Shown here: in pieces, positions 41,145 to 48,266 of the stretch
How positions within the stretch are numbered: the stretch's first letter is position 1
Layout of the letters: each line of letters begins with the position of its first letter
Assembly: GCA_900772445.1 (NCBI GenBank)
Contig: CAAHEL010000070.1
Location: 1 to 48,444, forward strand
Source of the DNA: Bacilli bacterium
Lineage (GTDB): Bacteria; Bacillota_I; Bacilli_A; RF39; UBA660
Length of the DNA: 48,444 nt
Direction: 5' to 3'
Translations under genes and position numbers: made by a program
The notes under the pieces: model-generated
What the model saw: only the letters and a program-made list of their open reading frames with translations
Told to the model about the DNA's origin: nothing
Database searches by the model: none

Positions 41145-41531
41145 CTTCAACAAAAACGAAAACCTTTGTATCTTTAATAGATACTGCACTAATGATATAA
41201 ACTAGTATTACCTTTAATGTCGGCTACAGAATAATTTCATAGTCTAGGGTATATATCATCAGTACACTACCTATTTAGATAATGTGAACAACGAATTAAA
41301 AAGATAACATCTAATTAATTCCGAGTAGTCATCCTCGCCTTTACTTCTACTAATCTATTTAGCATAACCAAATGCTTCAAAGTAAATAGTGCCTTATAGA
41401 CACCATATCAAGTAAATATATTACTAGCACCCTAAACTACACTAGGCATTGGTTCTTTAAGACTTTATATACTTACTCAATATGCTGCCTATAGCAGCAC
41501 ACAATTATTTTTTTATAACCTCTCGGTTACA
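41122..41531 (-). ncRNA. Second structured non-coding RNA (about 410 nt)
   Basis: Gene-free on both strands and bounded by a perfect consensus promoter (41538-41566) and a terminator (41122-41144). Minus-strand hairpins are: TAACC-GAGA-GGTTA (41529-41516, GNRA tetraloop); GCTGC-TATAG-GCAGC (41498-41484); GTATCT/AGATAC (41184-41168); an AGCAT/ATGCT hairpin near 41370-41390; and GAATTAA/TTAATTC. It is smaller than the 980-nt RNA but shares the 11-mer TTGGTTATGCT with it. Possibly a shorter relative of the same class or an independent regulatory RNA. Confidence 0.68.
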
Positions 41532-41537
41532 TACTCT

Positions 41538-41566
41538 ATTATATTACTTCTTTCTTGCTTTGTCAA
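41538..41566 (-). promoter_or_regulatory. Promoter of the second structured RNA
   Basis: TTGACA (41566-41561), 17-base spacer, TATAAT (41543-41538): a perfect match to consensus in both boxes and spacing. No ribosome site follows. Confidence 0.9.
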
Positions 41567-41998
41567 TACGTGATTTCCAAAGTATAAATTTTGGTCGGAG
41601 TTATGACAAGGGGTAACTCAAGGAAAACGCGAACATATAGGTGGTGTGGGGCGTGGTGTTTACTTCCAATATTGATATAATATTGAACCTTAAAAGTGTA
41701 AATAAAATGTAAAGTATTTATAGCAAATATTTGTATGAGTAATATCTAATTTAACAAGTGTAACAAATACGCAAATAAAAAAGAATAATGATATAAATAA
41801 TAATACTATAATAATACAATAAACACACTATATATATTATACTATATAAGCGTATGAGTACATAAAAGAGAGTATATAAAAGTAGTATATACACATTTTA
41901 AGGGTATAAATAAGCGTTTTTTGCTTTATATAGTAATAAATAAGTACTATAATACAATAACACTATATAATACCATATAAACCACTTTTAAGCATAAA
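41567..41998. other. AT-rich gene-free stretch
   Basis: About 430 bases without a credible ORF. The left end (41580-41660) is relatively G-rich on the plus strand (GGTGGTGTGGGGCGTGGTG); the remainder is extremely AT-rich. An imperfect direct repeat TACTATAAT...ACAATAA..CACTATATA occurs near 41804-41837 and again at 41945-41972. It could be a second origin, a packaging or partition site, or spacer DNA. I see no convincing tRNA or promoter inside. Confidence 0.4.
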
Positions 41999-42021
41999 AA
42001 AAGACCATTTTACTAGTCTTT
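41994..42021 (-). terminator. Terminator of the 42-43 kb genes
   Basis: AAAGAC-N10-GTCTTT stem (42021-42000) followed by TTTTTT on the minus strand, overlapping the stop of the last small gene. Confidence 0.78.
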
Positions 42022-42225
42022 TTCTTTAAATAGTACTAAGTTTTTGTTTTTAAGTATTTTAATATCTTCTAAACTTGTTGTTATATTTGCGTATATTTGC
42101 GATTTCTTGTAATAGTCTTTTAAGTCATTTAATGCTTGCTTTAGGTTAGTATATTCTTTTAAGTATCTAATATCATTTTTTAAAGTGTCGTACTTGTAGA
42201 GTGTGTAAAAGTGTTTAGTTTTCAT
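42013..42225 (-). CDS. Hypothetical small protein
   Basis: 70 residues from ATG 42225 (GAGGG 8 bases upstream); the TTG start at 42240 is less likely. Basic and aromatic (TLYKYDTLKNDIRYLKEYTN), ending KNKNLVLFKEKD. Short strand-helix elements; no family recognised. Confidence 0.6.
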   Translation of the reverse strand: MKTKHFYTLYKYDTLKNDIRYLKEYTNLKQALNDLKDYYKKSQIYANITTSLEDIKILKNKNLVLFKEKD

Positions 42226-42229
42226 ATGT

Positions 42230-42409
42230 TTAACCCTCAATAAACATTACAAGGTCTAAACTATCTTTGAAATTTTGTTTTTCAAGTTCTGTCATAACTT
42301 TGTTAAACTCTTCTTTGCTTAATTCCATTAAACTACTATACAAACGACCATAAAGACCTTGACTACTTGCTAAACTTCTAATTGTTTTCATGATTTCTTC
42401 TCTTTTCAT
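42230..42409 (-). CDS. Hypothetical small helical phage protein
   Basis: 59 residues with GAGGGGGGAGAATA before ATG. The segment TIRSLASSQGLYGRLYSSLM followed by LSKEEFNKVMTEL resembles small helical proteins (AKSQGFYGRLL type) found in many phages of low-GC hosts; function unknown. It overlaps the upstream gene by one base. Confidence 0.68.
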   Translation of the reverse strand: MKREEIMKTIRSLASSQGLYGRLYSSLMELSKEEFNKVMTELEKQNFKDSLDLVMFIEG

Positions 42410-42756
42410 TATTCTCCCCCCTCTAAGTATCTTTTCTTGTCTGTTTCATTGCAAAATGACCTAGTCCAGTCATTTCTTATTGTATAAGTTTTATTATATG
42501 TATAATTATATACATTTTTATATTCTAAATAATTCCACGTAACATAAGTAAAAGATTTATCACTTCTTAAATCTTTTAAGATTAATTCTAATTCTTTACT
42601 AGTTCTACATAATATTATTTGTAAGTGTGGTTTATTAGCACTATCTCCCCAGGCACTTAGAAACTTGTCTTCTGCTTTTATAATATATTTATAACCTAAC
42701 TTTTTAAATTCTTCTATATCTTTTTTGGTTACATTTTCCATATAAATATTTTTCAT
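42409..42756 (-). CDS. Hypothetical protein
   Basis: 115 residues. IIKAEDKFLSAWGDSANKPH and aromatic-rich strands (FTYVTWNYLEYKNVYNYTYN) suggest a compact alpha/beta fold. Asparagine- and tyrosine-rich. No family recognised. It ends in a one-base overlap with the next gene. Confidence 0.6.
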   Translation of the reverse strand: MKNIYMENVTKKDIEEFKKLGYKYIIKAEDKFLSAWGDSANKPHLQIILCRTSKELELILKDLRSDKSFTYVTWNYLEYKNVYNYTYNKTYTIRNDWTRSFCNETDKKRYLEGGE

Positions 42757-42822
42757 TTTTTTATTACCTCATTTCATTTTTTTATTTTTTCATATTCACA
42801 AGTGTTCAATACACTTTTTTAA

Positions 42823-42957
42823 TTAATTACAACTTTTTACAATTGTATTTTTTAAAACTAAAAACTTTTTAAATTCTAACAAACTTTTATAGTCATTTTC
42901 TTTTAGTCCTGTTAGTTTACAATAAATTTTATAGTTTTTGAAGTTAAACTCTTCCAT
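42823..42957 (-). CDS. Small hypothetical protein
   Basis: 44 residues, MEEFNFKNYKIYCKLTGLKE..., GAGGTGAAAAGC before ATG. Basic and aromatic; first gene of the short leftward transcript. Function unknown. Confidence 0.55.
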   Translation of the reverse strand: MEEFNFKNYKIYCKLTGLKENDYKSLLEFKKFLVLKNTIVKSCN

Positions 42958-43429
42958 GCTTTTCACCTCTTTTCTACTTAAAACTTTGTGTCTCTTGCTT
43001 TAAGCACTTTAATTGTATCACACTTTAAATACATTTGCAATACTTTTTTTGTAATTTTTTTATTTTCTTTTTTTGTTGTCCTTATTATATATATAATTTT
43101 TATTCTATTTTTCTAAAAAAGTTTTCTATTTTTTCCAATTTTAGAAAATGTTATGATATAATGTAATCACTTAACAAAAAGAAGTCCAAAGACTTCCAAA
43201 AAGTTAAGTAAATAGTTATTTTACAACATAGTTTACACACTTTACACTAACTTTACATTAAATTGTCATTTTGTTGATATTGTGTGAAATTTTGGGGTTT
43301 TGGGAGTTGTAAAATATCTAGAAATATGTAGAGATTTTTGGACTTCTAGTTGTAGTTCTTTTAGAAAAATTTGTGTCTTTTGTTTTCTAGAAGTCCTTAA
43401 GTCTTAAAAAAAAAGGAAAGGAAGATATT
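42958..43429. promoter_or_regulatory. Divergent control region with repeats and a long leader
   Basis: Gene-free region between leftward and rightward operons. Leftward promoter at 43012-43040. Rightward extended -10 box TGATATAAT ends at 43162. The roughly 260-base rightward leader carries a GAAGTC-CAAA-GACTTC hairpin (43179-43200), a block of TTTACAC/TTTACAT repeats (43230-43262), and a 10-bp inverted repeat GGACTTCTAG...CTAGAAGTCC (43338-43396). The repeated GAAGTC core lets these elements form alternative pairings, as in attenuators. Confidence 0.55.
43012..43040 (-). promoter_or_regulatory. Promoter of the 42-43 kb leftward genes
   Basis: TTGCAA (43040-43035), 17-base spacer, TACAAT (43017-43012) on the minus strand, preceded by GTA as in the other promoters of the set. 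Confidence 0.65.
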
Positions 43430-43699
43430 ATGAAAAAAGTCCATTATGAAGATTTGGGTGTCTACTTTGGCACTAAAGCAAACGAATACTTCAATACTGA
43501 TATGTTTGAAATGATAACAATTAACTATGCTGAAGATATTAAAGAAGATAACTATAATGAAGAAACAGGACTATCAAAATGTCATATAGAATTGACATAC
43601 CCTAAAGCAAATAAACCACTATTATTAATATACTTCTACACATGCTACATATATGATAGTGAAGATAACTTAATAGGCATTGAATTTTATATAGACTAG
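43430..43699 (+). CDS. Hypothetical protein, first of the rightward operon
   Basis: 89 residues, ATG after AAAGGAAAGGAAG. Acidic alpha/beta protein with YEDLGVYFGTKANEYFNTDM and a hydrophobic strand (PLLLIYFYTCYIY). Led by the long structured leader. No family recognised; position suggests an early host-takeover or anti-defence gene, unproven. Confidence 0.65.
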   Translation: MKKVHYEDLGVYFGTKANEYFNTDMFEMITINYAEDIKEDNYNEETGLSKCHIELTYPKANKPLLLIYFYTCYIYDSEDNLIGIEFYID

Positions 43700-43748
43700 A
43701 GATTTAATATAGTTTCTATGTTCTAACAATGAAGAGGAGTGATTAAAA

Positions 43749-43931
43749 ATGTATAAAATTGTACTTGAAGGCAACCCAGGTTACACACTAATTGGAAACA
43801 TTAAAGATATTGAAACGGCAAAAGAAAGACTAAAAGAAATGATAGAGACCGATAAATATTTAGCGAAATATTATAATTGGAGTAAACTACCTAGATATTT
43901 AATTTTAGAGGAAGAGGAGAGTGAAAAATAA
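43749..43931 (+). CDS. Hypothetical small protein
   Basis: 60 residues, GAAGAGGAGTGATTAAAA before ATG. KIVLEGNPGYTLIGNIKDIE and helix AKERLKEMIETDKYLAKY; a small alpha/beta fold. Ends in a TAATG overlap with the next gene. Confidence 0.62.
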   Translation: MYKIVLEGNPGYTLIGNIKDIETAKERLKEMIETDKYLAKYYNWSKLPRYLILEEEESEK

Positions 43932-44113
43932 TGAGATATTTAGAAGAATTGAAAAATAATGAAGTTGACAACAAATTTATTGATACAATTGATTATGAAA
44001 AAGTCAATGACATACTTTATTATTTAGCAACACACAATAAAAATTATAACAATGAACAATACGAAAAAATAATAGAATTAAAAGAGATGTTTGAGAAAGA
44101 GAGGAAAGAATAA
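43931..44113 (+). CDS. Hypothetical small helical protein
   Basis: 60 residues, charged helices (DTIDYEKVNDILYYLATHNK). GAGAGTGAAAAATA ribosome site; TAATG overlap at both ends. Unknown function. Confidence 0.6.
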   Translation: MRYLEELKNNEVDNKFIDTIDYEKVNDILYYLATHNKNYNNEQYEKIIELKEMFEKERKE

Positions 44114-44358
44114 TGGAACAATTGACAATGCAAGACTTAAAAGTCTTTATTCAAGAATTAGAAAATAATGGGTATGATTTAAGCAAAATACAAGTTTATT
44201 TAGGTGACGACGACGAATTAAACGGGGTACATAATGCTTGGGACTTAAGTTTGTTAGACAAAGGGCATTTAAACGAAGATACACAATATGTACTTGATTT
44301 AATTGAAGAAAATTGTGGTACAAGTGAATTAAAAAAGATAGGAGTGTTGATTTCATAA
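44113..44358 (+). CDS. Hypothetical conserved phage protein
   Basis: 81 residues. The VYLGDDDELNGVHNAWDLSL motif is a recognisable signature of a small protein family common in phages (acidic DDE-N-G-H loop followed by W). No catalytic role is known to me. Coupled to both neighbours. Confidence 0.66.
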   Translation: MEQLTMQDLKVFIQELENNGYDLSKIQVYLGDDDELNGVHNAWDLSLLDKGHLNEDTQYVLDLIEENCGTSELKKIGVLIS

Positions 44359-44531
44359 TGACTAAAAAAGAATTAGAAGAGAAAATACATAATTTAAAAC
44401 ACGAAATAGTTGGACTATATAATTTAGCAAAAGAATTGGGAAATAAAAACCCACAAGATAATTTTATGATAAAAGATAGACTTGAATTATTACAAAAATT
44501 TGAAAAACAATTAAAGGAGAGTGAAAAATAA
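44358..44531 (+). CDS. Hypothetical small coiled-coil protein
   Basis: 57 residues, MTKKELEEKIHNLKHEIVGL..., overlapping the previous stop as TAATG. One continuous amphipathic helix with a break at GNKNPQDN. Unknown function. Confidence 0.6.
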   Translation: MTKKELEEKIHNLKHEIVGLYNLAKELGNKNPQDNFMIKDRLELLQKFEKQLKESEK

Positions 44532-44707
44532 TGCAAGTAAGAGTATTTTATGATAATGGACATGACTACGGAGAATTTGAGTATTTTAGCAAGTATGATA
44601 GAATAAATGCTAAAGGTATTAAAGAAGAAATAGAAAGTGTCATGATACGAAAATTTGGTAAAATAGCATATTATTATAATATTATACAATTTTATAGAGT
44701 AGATTAG
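44531..44707 (+). CDS. Hypothetical small protein
   Basis: 58 residues, MQVRVFYDNGHDYGEFEYFS..., following GGAGAGTGAAAAATA. Strand-helix-strand with aromatic content. Unknown function. Confidence 0.58.
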   Translation: MQVRVFYDNGHDYGEFEYFSKYDRINAKGIKEEIESVMIRKFGKIAYYYNIIQFYRVD

Positions 44708-44718
44708 GAGGTAAAACA

Positions 44719-45159
44719 ATGGGAAATAAATATTATAAATGGAATAAAAGGGGTAGTAGAATTATAATTGATACTGGTTATAAAACTTTTGATAATTATA
44801 TTGTATGTATCACAACTGGACAATGTATTTGGGGTGGACAAACAAGTTTTTATATAAGACCATATAACGAAACAACTTGTAATGGTTTAGAACACGAAAA
44901 AGGTTATTTAAGAAATTATGATTTATCTATGTTTAATAACAATTTAGATTATCAAGTAAAAGAATATGTTAAGAATATAACAGAAAATAAAGGTTGTTTA
45001 TTGTATAAATTCTATACTTATAAAAATGGTGTAGAAAATATAGTTGGATTTATTGTAGAACAAAATGGCAACTATAAAATATTTAATAATAGTTATTATG
45101 TGAGAGCAAAAAAACAAAAATGTTTAGAAACAATAGTGAAAGTGCTTAGAAATGAATAA
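44719..45159 (+). CDS. Hypothetical protein
   Basis: 146 residues, ATG after AGGAGG. Beta-rich, Asn- and Tyr-rich, with a central TTGQCIWGGQTSFYIRPYNE and conserved-looking cysteines. It ends in RAKKQKCLETIVKVLRNE, a basic helix. Largest soluble-looking protein of the rightward operon besides the last. No family recognised. Confidence 0.64.
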   Translation: MGNKYYKWNKRGSRIIIDTGYKTFDNYIVCITTGQCIWGGQTSFYIRPYNETTCNGLEHEKGYLRNYDLSMFNNNLDYQVKEYVKNITENKGCLLYKFYTYKNGVENIVGFIVEQNGNYKIFNNSYYVRAKKQKCLETIVKVLRNE

Positions 45160-45173
45160 GGAGGAGAAAGAAA

Positions 45174-45338
45174 ATGACTAAGTTTGAGATATATAGCATA
45201 CTAGAGAACATTGATTTAGTATGTAAACTTGATAATAACCAACTTGAAGATTTACTTGAGAGAATTAAGAATAGTACAAAAGAAGATTTAGAAAGAGCAA
45301 TAAATATGTTTATTGTTAGTGTATATGAAAGGAAGTAG
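45174..45338 (+). CDS. Hypothetical small helical protein
   Basis: 54 residues, MTKFEIYSILENIDLVCKLD..., after AAGGAGGAGAAAGAAA. Leucine-rich amphipathic helices; unknown. Confidence 0.6.
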   Translation: MTKFEIYSILENIDLVCKLDNNQLEDLLERIKNSTKEDLERAINMFIVSVYERK

Positions 45339-45343
45339 ATAGA

Positions 45344-45499
45344 ATGAAAGAAAGCAAAATTAAGGAAAGAATAAAGGAAATCAAAAAGCAATTAAAATAT
45401 ATTGAAGAAAGAGATAAAGTTTGTTGCACTTTTGGTTGTCAAGGCGAAAAGGAAGAATTATTAGCAGAGTTAGAAGAATTAGAGGAATATGGAGAGTGA
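45344..45499 (+). CDS. Hypothetical small coiled-coil protein
   Basis: 51 residues, MKESKIKERIKEIKKQLKYI..., after AGGAAGTAGATAG. A basic coiled coil, then CCTFGCQGEKEELLAELEEL; three cysteines in a hexapeptide may bind metal. Unknown. Confidence 0.55.
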   Translation: MKESKIKERIKEIKKQLKYIEERDKVCCTFGCQGEKEELLAELEELEEYGE

Positions 45500-45504
45500 G
45501 TGAA

Positions 45505-45705
45505 ATGAAAGATATGATAATTGATATAATTTATGATAAAATAAAAGACTACAACTTTTATAATTATAGCAATGAAGAAGTTATGAAAGATGTTAAATTT
45601 GAAAAATATGAGAATATTTTAGGAGAAAATTGTATTAAAATTAAAATAAACAACATTGAATATGTTGTAAGTTGTAATGAGATTTTTAAAGGAAGTGATA
45701 AATAA
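45505..45705 (+). CDS. Hypothetical small protein
   Basis: 66 residues from ATG 45505 (GGAGAG about 9 bases upstream); an upstream extension overlapping the previous gene has no ribosome site. MKDMIIDIIYDKIKDYNFYN, then a strand pair NCIKIKINNIEYVVSC. Unknown. Confidence 0.58.
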   Translation: MKDMIIDIIYDKIKDYNFYNYSNEEVMKDVKFEKYENILGENCIKIKINNIEYVVSCNEIFKGSDK

Positions 45706-45917
45706 TGAATGATTATAAAATAGACTTTTTGAAGTTAGTAAAAGATAAAACAACATTTTTATATGAAGATAATGACAATGATAAAGAAAATAAACCTAGT
45801 GAAGAATTAGAAAAGAAAATTGCTGAAAGTGTGGCAAATGATTTTGAGTTATGGAACAAAATTGACGAAACAATTAACTATTGGTATCAAAATAAAGAAT
45901 TTTTGGAGGTTAAATAA
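45705..45917 (+). CDS. Hypothetical acidic small protein
   Basis: 70 residues with an acidic stretch EDNDNDKENKPSEELEKKIA and an aromatic helix (ELWNKIDETINYWYQNKEFL). Such acidic small proteins are frequent among phage DNA-mimic inhibitors, but no specific match is evident. TAATG overlaps at both ends. Confidence 0.6.
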   Translation: MNDYKIDFLKLVKDKTTFLYEDNDNDKENKPSEELEKKIAESVANDFELWNKIDETINYWYQNKEFLEVK

Positions 45918-46423
45918 TGGGGTTACTACATGAAATGGCGACCATATCTTATAACCAAACGAAAGCACAACAGATTAAGGCTGAGAAAGACAAGCAAAAA
46001 CAACTTGAAGAGGACTTGAAGAAAGATGTTAAAAGGTTATTAAAATATGGTTTTGATTTAGTATACAACAACGATTATGACTTCTTATATGTTTATAACT
46101 CAAAGGAACATCTTGTAACAGGTGTTTATAATGACATTTTGAGCATTAAAAATGAATTAGGAGAACAAAAATATAATTGCAACTATTATGATACTTTTGA
46201 CTATATAGAAGAACAATTTGAGAAAGAGTTTGATAAATTTAAAAGAGAAAAAGAGAAATCAAAAAAGTTACAACAAGAACAAGAAAGAGAAAGGGAAAGG
46301 CAAAATAGAAAAAATGCTAAAGGCTTATCACTAAAAAATATACCATTAGCATATAAATCTCTAGCACTTTCAATAATTTTAGACAAAGTAACTAAAAATT
46401 GGAATAAGCCACGAAAATATTAA
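45917..46423 (+). CDS. Hypothetical coiled-coil protein, last gene of the operon
   Basis: 168 residues. A Gln/Lys coiled coil (AEKDKQKQLEEDLKKDVKRL) is followed by a beta segment (YGFDLVYNNDYDFLYVYNSK), a second very charged Lys/Arg/Glu coil (QEQERERERQNRKNAKG) and a C-terminal hydrophobic helix (IPLAYKSLALSIILDKV). Followed by a strong terminator. Function unknown. Confidence 0.64.
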   Translation: MGLLHEMATISYNQTKAQQIKAEKDKQKQLEEDLKKDVKRLLKYGFDLVYNNDYDFLYVYNSKEHLVTGVYNDILSIKNELGEQKYNCNYYDTFDYIEEQFEKEFDKFKREKEKSKKLQQEQERERERQNRKNAKGLSLKNIPLAYKSLALSIILDKVTKNWNKPRKY

Positions 46424-46449
46424 TACAACTTTAATTAGTTGTATTTTTT
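46423..46449 (+). terminator. Terminator of the rightward operon
   Basis: ATACAACT-TTAATT-AGTTGTAT (8-bp perfect stem, 46423-46444) followed by TTTTTT. Confidence 0.9.
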
Positions 46450-46716
46450 GTTTGTAAATGAAAAAAGGCTTACAACAAAAAGTAAGTGTAAAGTATTTTT
46501 TGCATTTATTTTGAGCCTATTTTGGAGTACATTTCAGCCACGTTTGAATTGTTTTAGTACAAATATACTATATTGTACATTTTCTTCTCAAACAGGTTTA
46601 TTTTGGGGTTATATGATATGTGCTTTTTTTGTACATTTTTTTCGTATTGGTCAAGAAAAGGCACGTTTAGGTCTGGAGATTTTTTGGGAGTGGAAATAGT
46701 CTGGAAATTTTTGAGT
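46450..46716. other. Intergenic stretch between convergent genes, with short repeats
   Basis: About 270 bases with no credible gene. Three copies of TCTGGARATT occur at 46672, 46700 and 46734 on the plus strand, the last just inside the HNH gene's 3' end. No clear structure otherwise. Confidence 0.4.
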
Positions 46717-47616
46717 TTAATATTTTGCACCTTTCTGGAGATTATCTTTTGCTTTCAATAATTGAAGATTAGTATAATGGCAAAGTTTTTCTACCTCTAA
46801 CATGGTAGTAGCAGTAGCAAGTGGTTTTATGTGGTCTATATGTACTGGCTCTTGACCTACATACTCATAACCATAATTTTGTACAAAAGTTTTTAACAAA
46901 TATTCTACTAATTCATCTATGTTAAGCCCAACTATTTCTTCTAACTTTTTATTTTTTACATATTTTTTTCTTTTAAAACTATCTTTAATGTTATTCCTAA
47001 GCCTATCTTTCATCTTCAAAATTGGGTCTGCATTTCTTTTGAGATAATCTCTTTGTTGCATTAATCTAATTCTCTCTGGATTATTTTTAACCCATTCTTT
47101 CTTTTGCTGGAGACATTGGTTTCTATGTTCTAAGTAATACTCCTTGCGTTTTCTCTTAAAATATTCTTTATTCGTTTTTCTATATATTTTGTTATATTCT
47201 CTATATTCATCTTTGTGTTTGCTGCGATATTGTTTTGCTTGTTCGCGAAGTTTTTCTTTATTGTTAGTTCTATATTCTTTTGCCTTTTGTTTGATTTTTT
47301 CGGCATTTATTTCTTTGTATTGTTTTCTTTTTTCTCTTATGATAACGCGGTTTTTAATTTCATATTCTTTTTTACATTGTGCTATTTTTTCCTTGTGCTT
47401 CTCTCTGTATTCTTTACCGCTTTTTTTAATTTGTTCCTTATGTTCTTCACGATATTTTTTATTATATTTTGCAAGTTGTTCTTTATGTTCGTGACAATAG
47501 TTTAAACTTCTCTTTTTTTCACATTCTTTACATTCACCACGATAATATCCTTTGGAATATCTGAATTCTTCAATAGGTTTATCTATCCCACATTTTGAAC
47601 ATTTTTTCATTTCCAT
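46717..47616 (-). CDS. HNH endonuclease with zinc ribbon and basic helical linker
   Basis: 299 residues, ATG after AGGAGG. The N-terminus is a C-x2-C...C-x2-C zinc ribbon (C6, C9, C29, C32; KKCSKCGIDKPIEEFRYSKG). Residues about 35-195 are repeats of a basic unit of roughly 14-16 residues (KKYREEHKEQIKKSGKEYRE type), probably a long rigid DNA-binding helix. The C-terminal HNH core contains VHIDHIKPLATATTM and LCHYTNLQLLKAKDNLQKGA. It is probably a mobile, homing-type nuclease; phage HNH proteins can also assist terminase, but this one is far from it. It has its own promoter and a long hairpin leader. Confidence 0.88.
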   Translation of the reverse strand: MEMKKCSKCGIDKPIEEFRYSKGYYRGECKECEKKRSLNYCHEHKEQLAKYNKKYREEHKEQIKKSGKEYREKHKEKIAQCKKEYEIKNRVIIREKRKQYKEINAEKIKQKAKEYRTNNKEKLREQAKQYRSKHKDEYREYNKIYRKTNKEYFKRKRKEYYLEHRNQCLQQKKEWVKNNPERIRLMQQRDYLKRNADPILKMKDRLRNNIKDSFKRKKYVKNKKLEEIVGLNIDELVEYLLKTFVQNYGYEYVGQEPVHIDHIKPLATATTMLEVEKLCHYTNLQLLKAKDNLQKGAKY

Positions 47617-47633
47617 AAAAGCCTCCTATAAAA

Positions 47634-47702
47634 AATAGACTTATACAAGTACCAAAGCTTTTATTGTTGAGATAATCTCTTTGATACTTATATAAATCTA
47701 TT
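47634..47702 (-). repeat. 24-bp leader hairpin of the HNH gene
   Basis: Arms 47634-47657 and 47679-47702 pair over 24 bp on the minus-strand RNA with exactly three G-U wobbles and no mismatch (loop 21 bases). On the plus-strand RNA these would be three A-C mismatches, so the fold belongs to the leftward transcript. The stem ends 7 bases before AGGAGG and could control HNH translation. Confidence 0.75.
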
Positions 47703-47724
47703 CTATGATTATCCCAACGAATTA

Positions 47725-47753
47725 ATTATAACATAAAGAGAACAAGAAGTCAA
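47725..47753 (-). promoter_or_regulatory. Promoter of the HNH gene
   Basis: TTGACT (47753-47748), 17-base spacer, TATAAT (47730-47725) on the minus strand, about 15 bases before the leader hairpin. Confidence 0.78.
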
Positions 47754-47972
47754 TTATTTTTTTCTTGTTCTCTTTTTATTAGCAATTGCTTGCTTCTTTT
47801 TCTCTTTTCTGTACTCAGGATTATTCCAATAATATTTTTTAGAATATTCCGCTTCTTTTTCCTTATTCTTAGAAGCTGTCTCTTTCCTTTGGGCAATTTT
47901 TTCTTCTCTATACTTTTTATTTTTTCTATAATAATCTCTTGCTTTCTTCTTTTCTAAAGTAGTACTAGCCAT
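47754..47972 (-). CDS. Small basic helical protein
   Basis: 72 residues from ATG 47972 (GGAGTGATATAT upstream). Composed of KKKARDYYRKNKKYREEKIA, AEYSKKYYWNNPEYRKEKKK and a Lys/Arg tail, closely resembling the repeat composition of the helical linker of the neighbouring HNH protein. Probably a nucleic-acid-binding protein; it may derive from a broken HNH gene. Confidence 0.65.
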   Translation of the reverse strand: MASTTLEKKKARDYYRKNKKYREEKIAQRKETASKNKEKEAEYSKKYYWNNPEYRKEKKKQAIANKKRTRKK

Positions 47973-48007
47973 ATATATCACTCCATTCTCTTGATAATTA
48001 CACTGAA

Positions 48008-48036
48008 ATTATATCATTTTTCAGTTTAGTTGTCAA
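48008..48036 (-). promoter_or_regulatory. Promoter of the basic protein gene
   Basis: TTGACA (48036-48031), 17-base spacer, TATAAT (48013-48008) on the minus strand. Confidence 0.85.
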
Positions 48037-48040
48037 AACC

Positions 48041-48066
48041 AATAAAAAGAGGAGGTATAAACCTCC
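48041..48066 (-). terminator. Terminator after the integrase/RHH transcript
   Basis: GGAGGT-TTAT-ACCTCC stem (48066-48051) followed by TCTTTTTATT on the minus strand. It ends the transcript from integrase and the small RHH gene across the contig junction. Confidence 0.72.
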
Positions 48067-48097
48067 AACATAAAGGACAGTGTTCAGAAATTCATAT

Positions 48098-48114
48098 TAG
48101 TTTCTATGTTCTAA
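48098..48114 (+). repeat. 17-base repeat TAGTTTCTATGTTCTAA (copy 2)
   Basis: Identical to 43710-43726. This copy lies in the gene-free stretch downstream of the integrase/RHH genes, where an attP core might be expected; the other follows the first rightward gene. Confidence 0.6.
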
Positions 48115-48266
48115 ACGTGTGAGAGTGGTTGTGTTTTAAATCGATTAGTCAGGGGGTACAGACTACAGTATCAATGAAAAAGAAAATTCAAAAAATTAAA
48201 TAATGTGTTAATTACTTTACCCACTCTCTAAAATCATTTTACTATTATTTTAAAATAAAGTCAATG

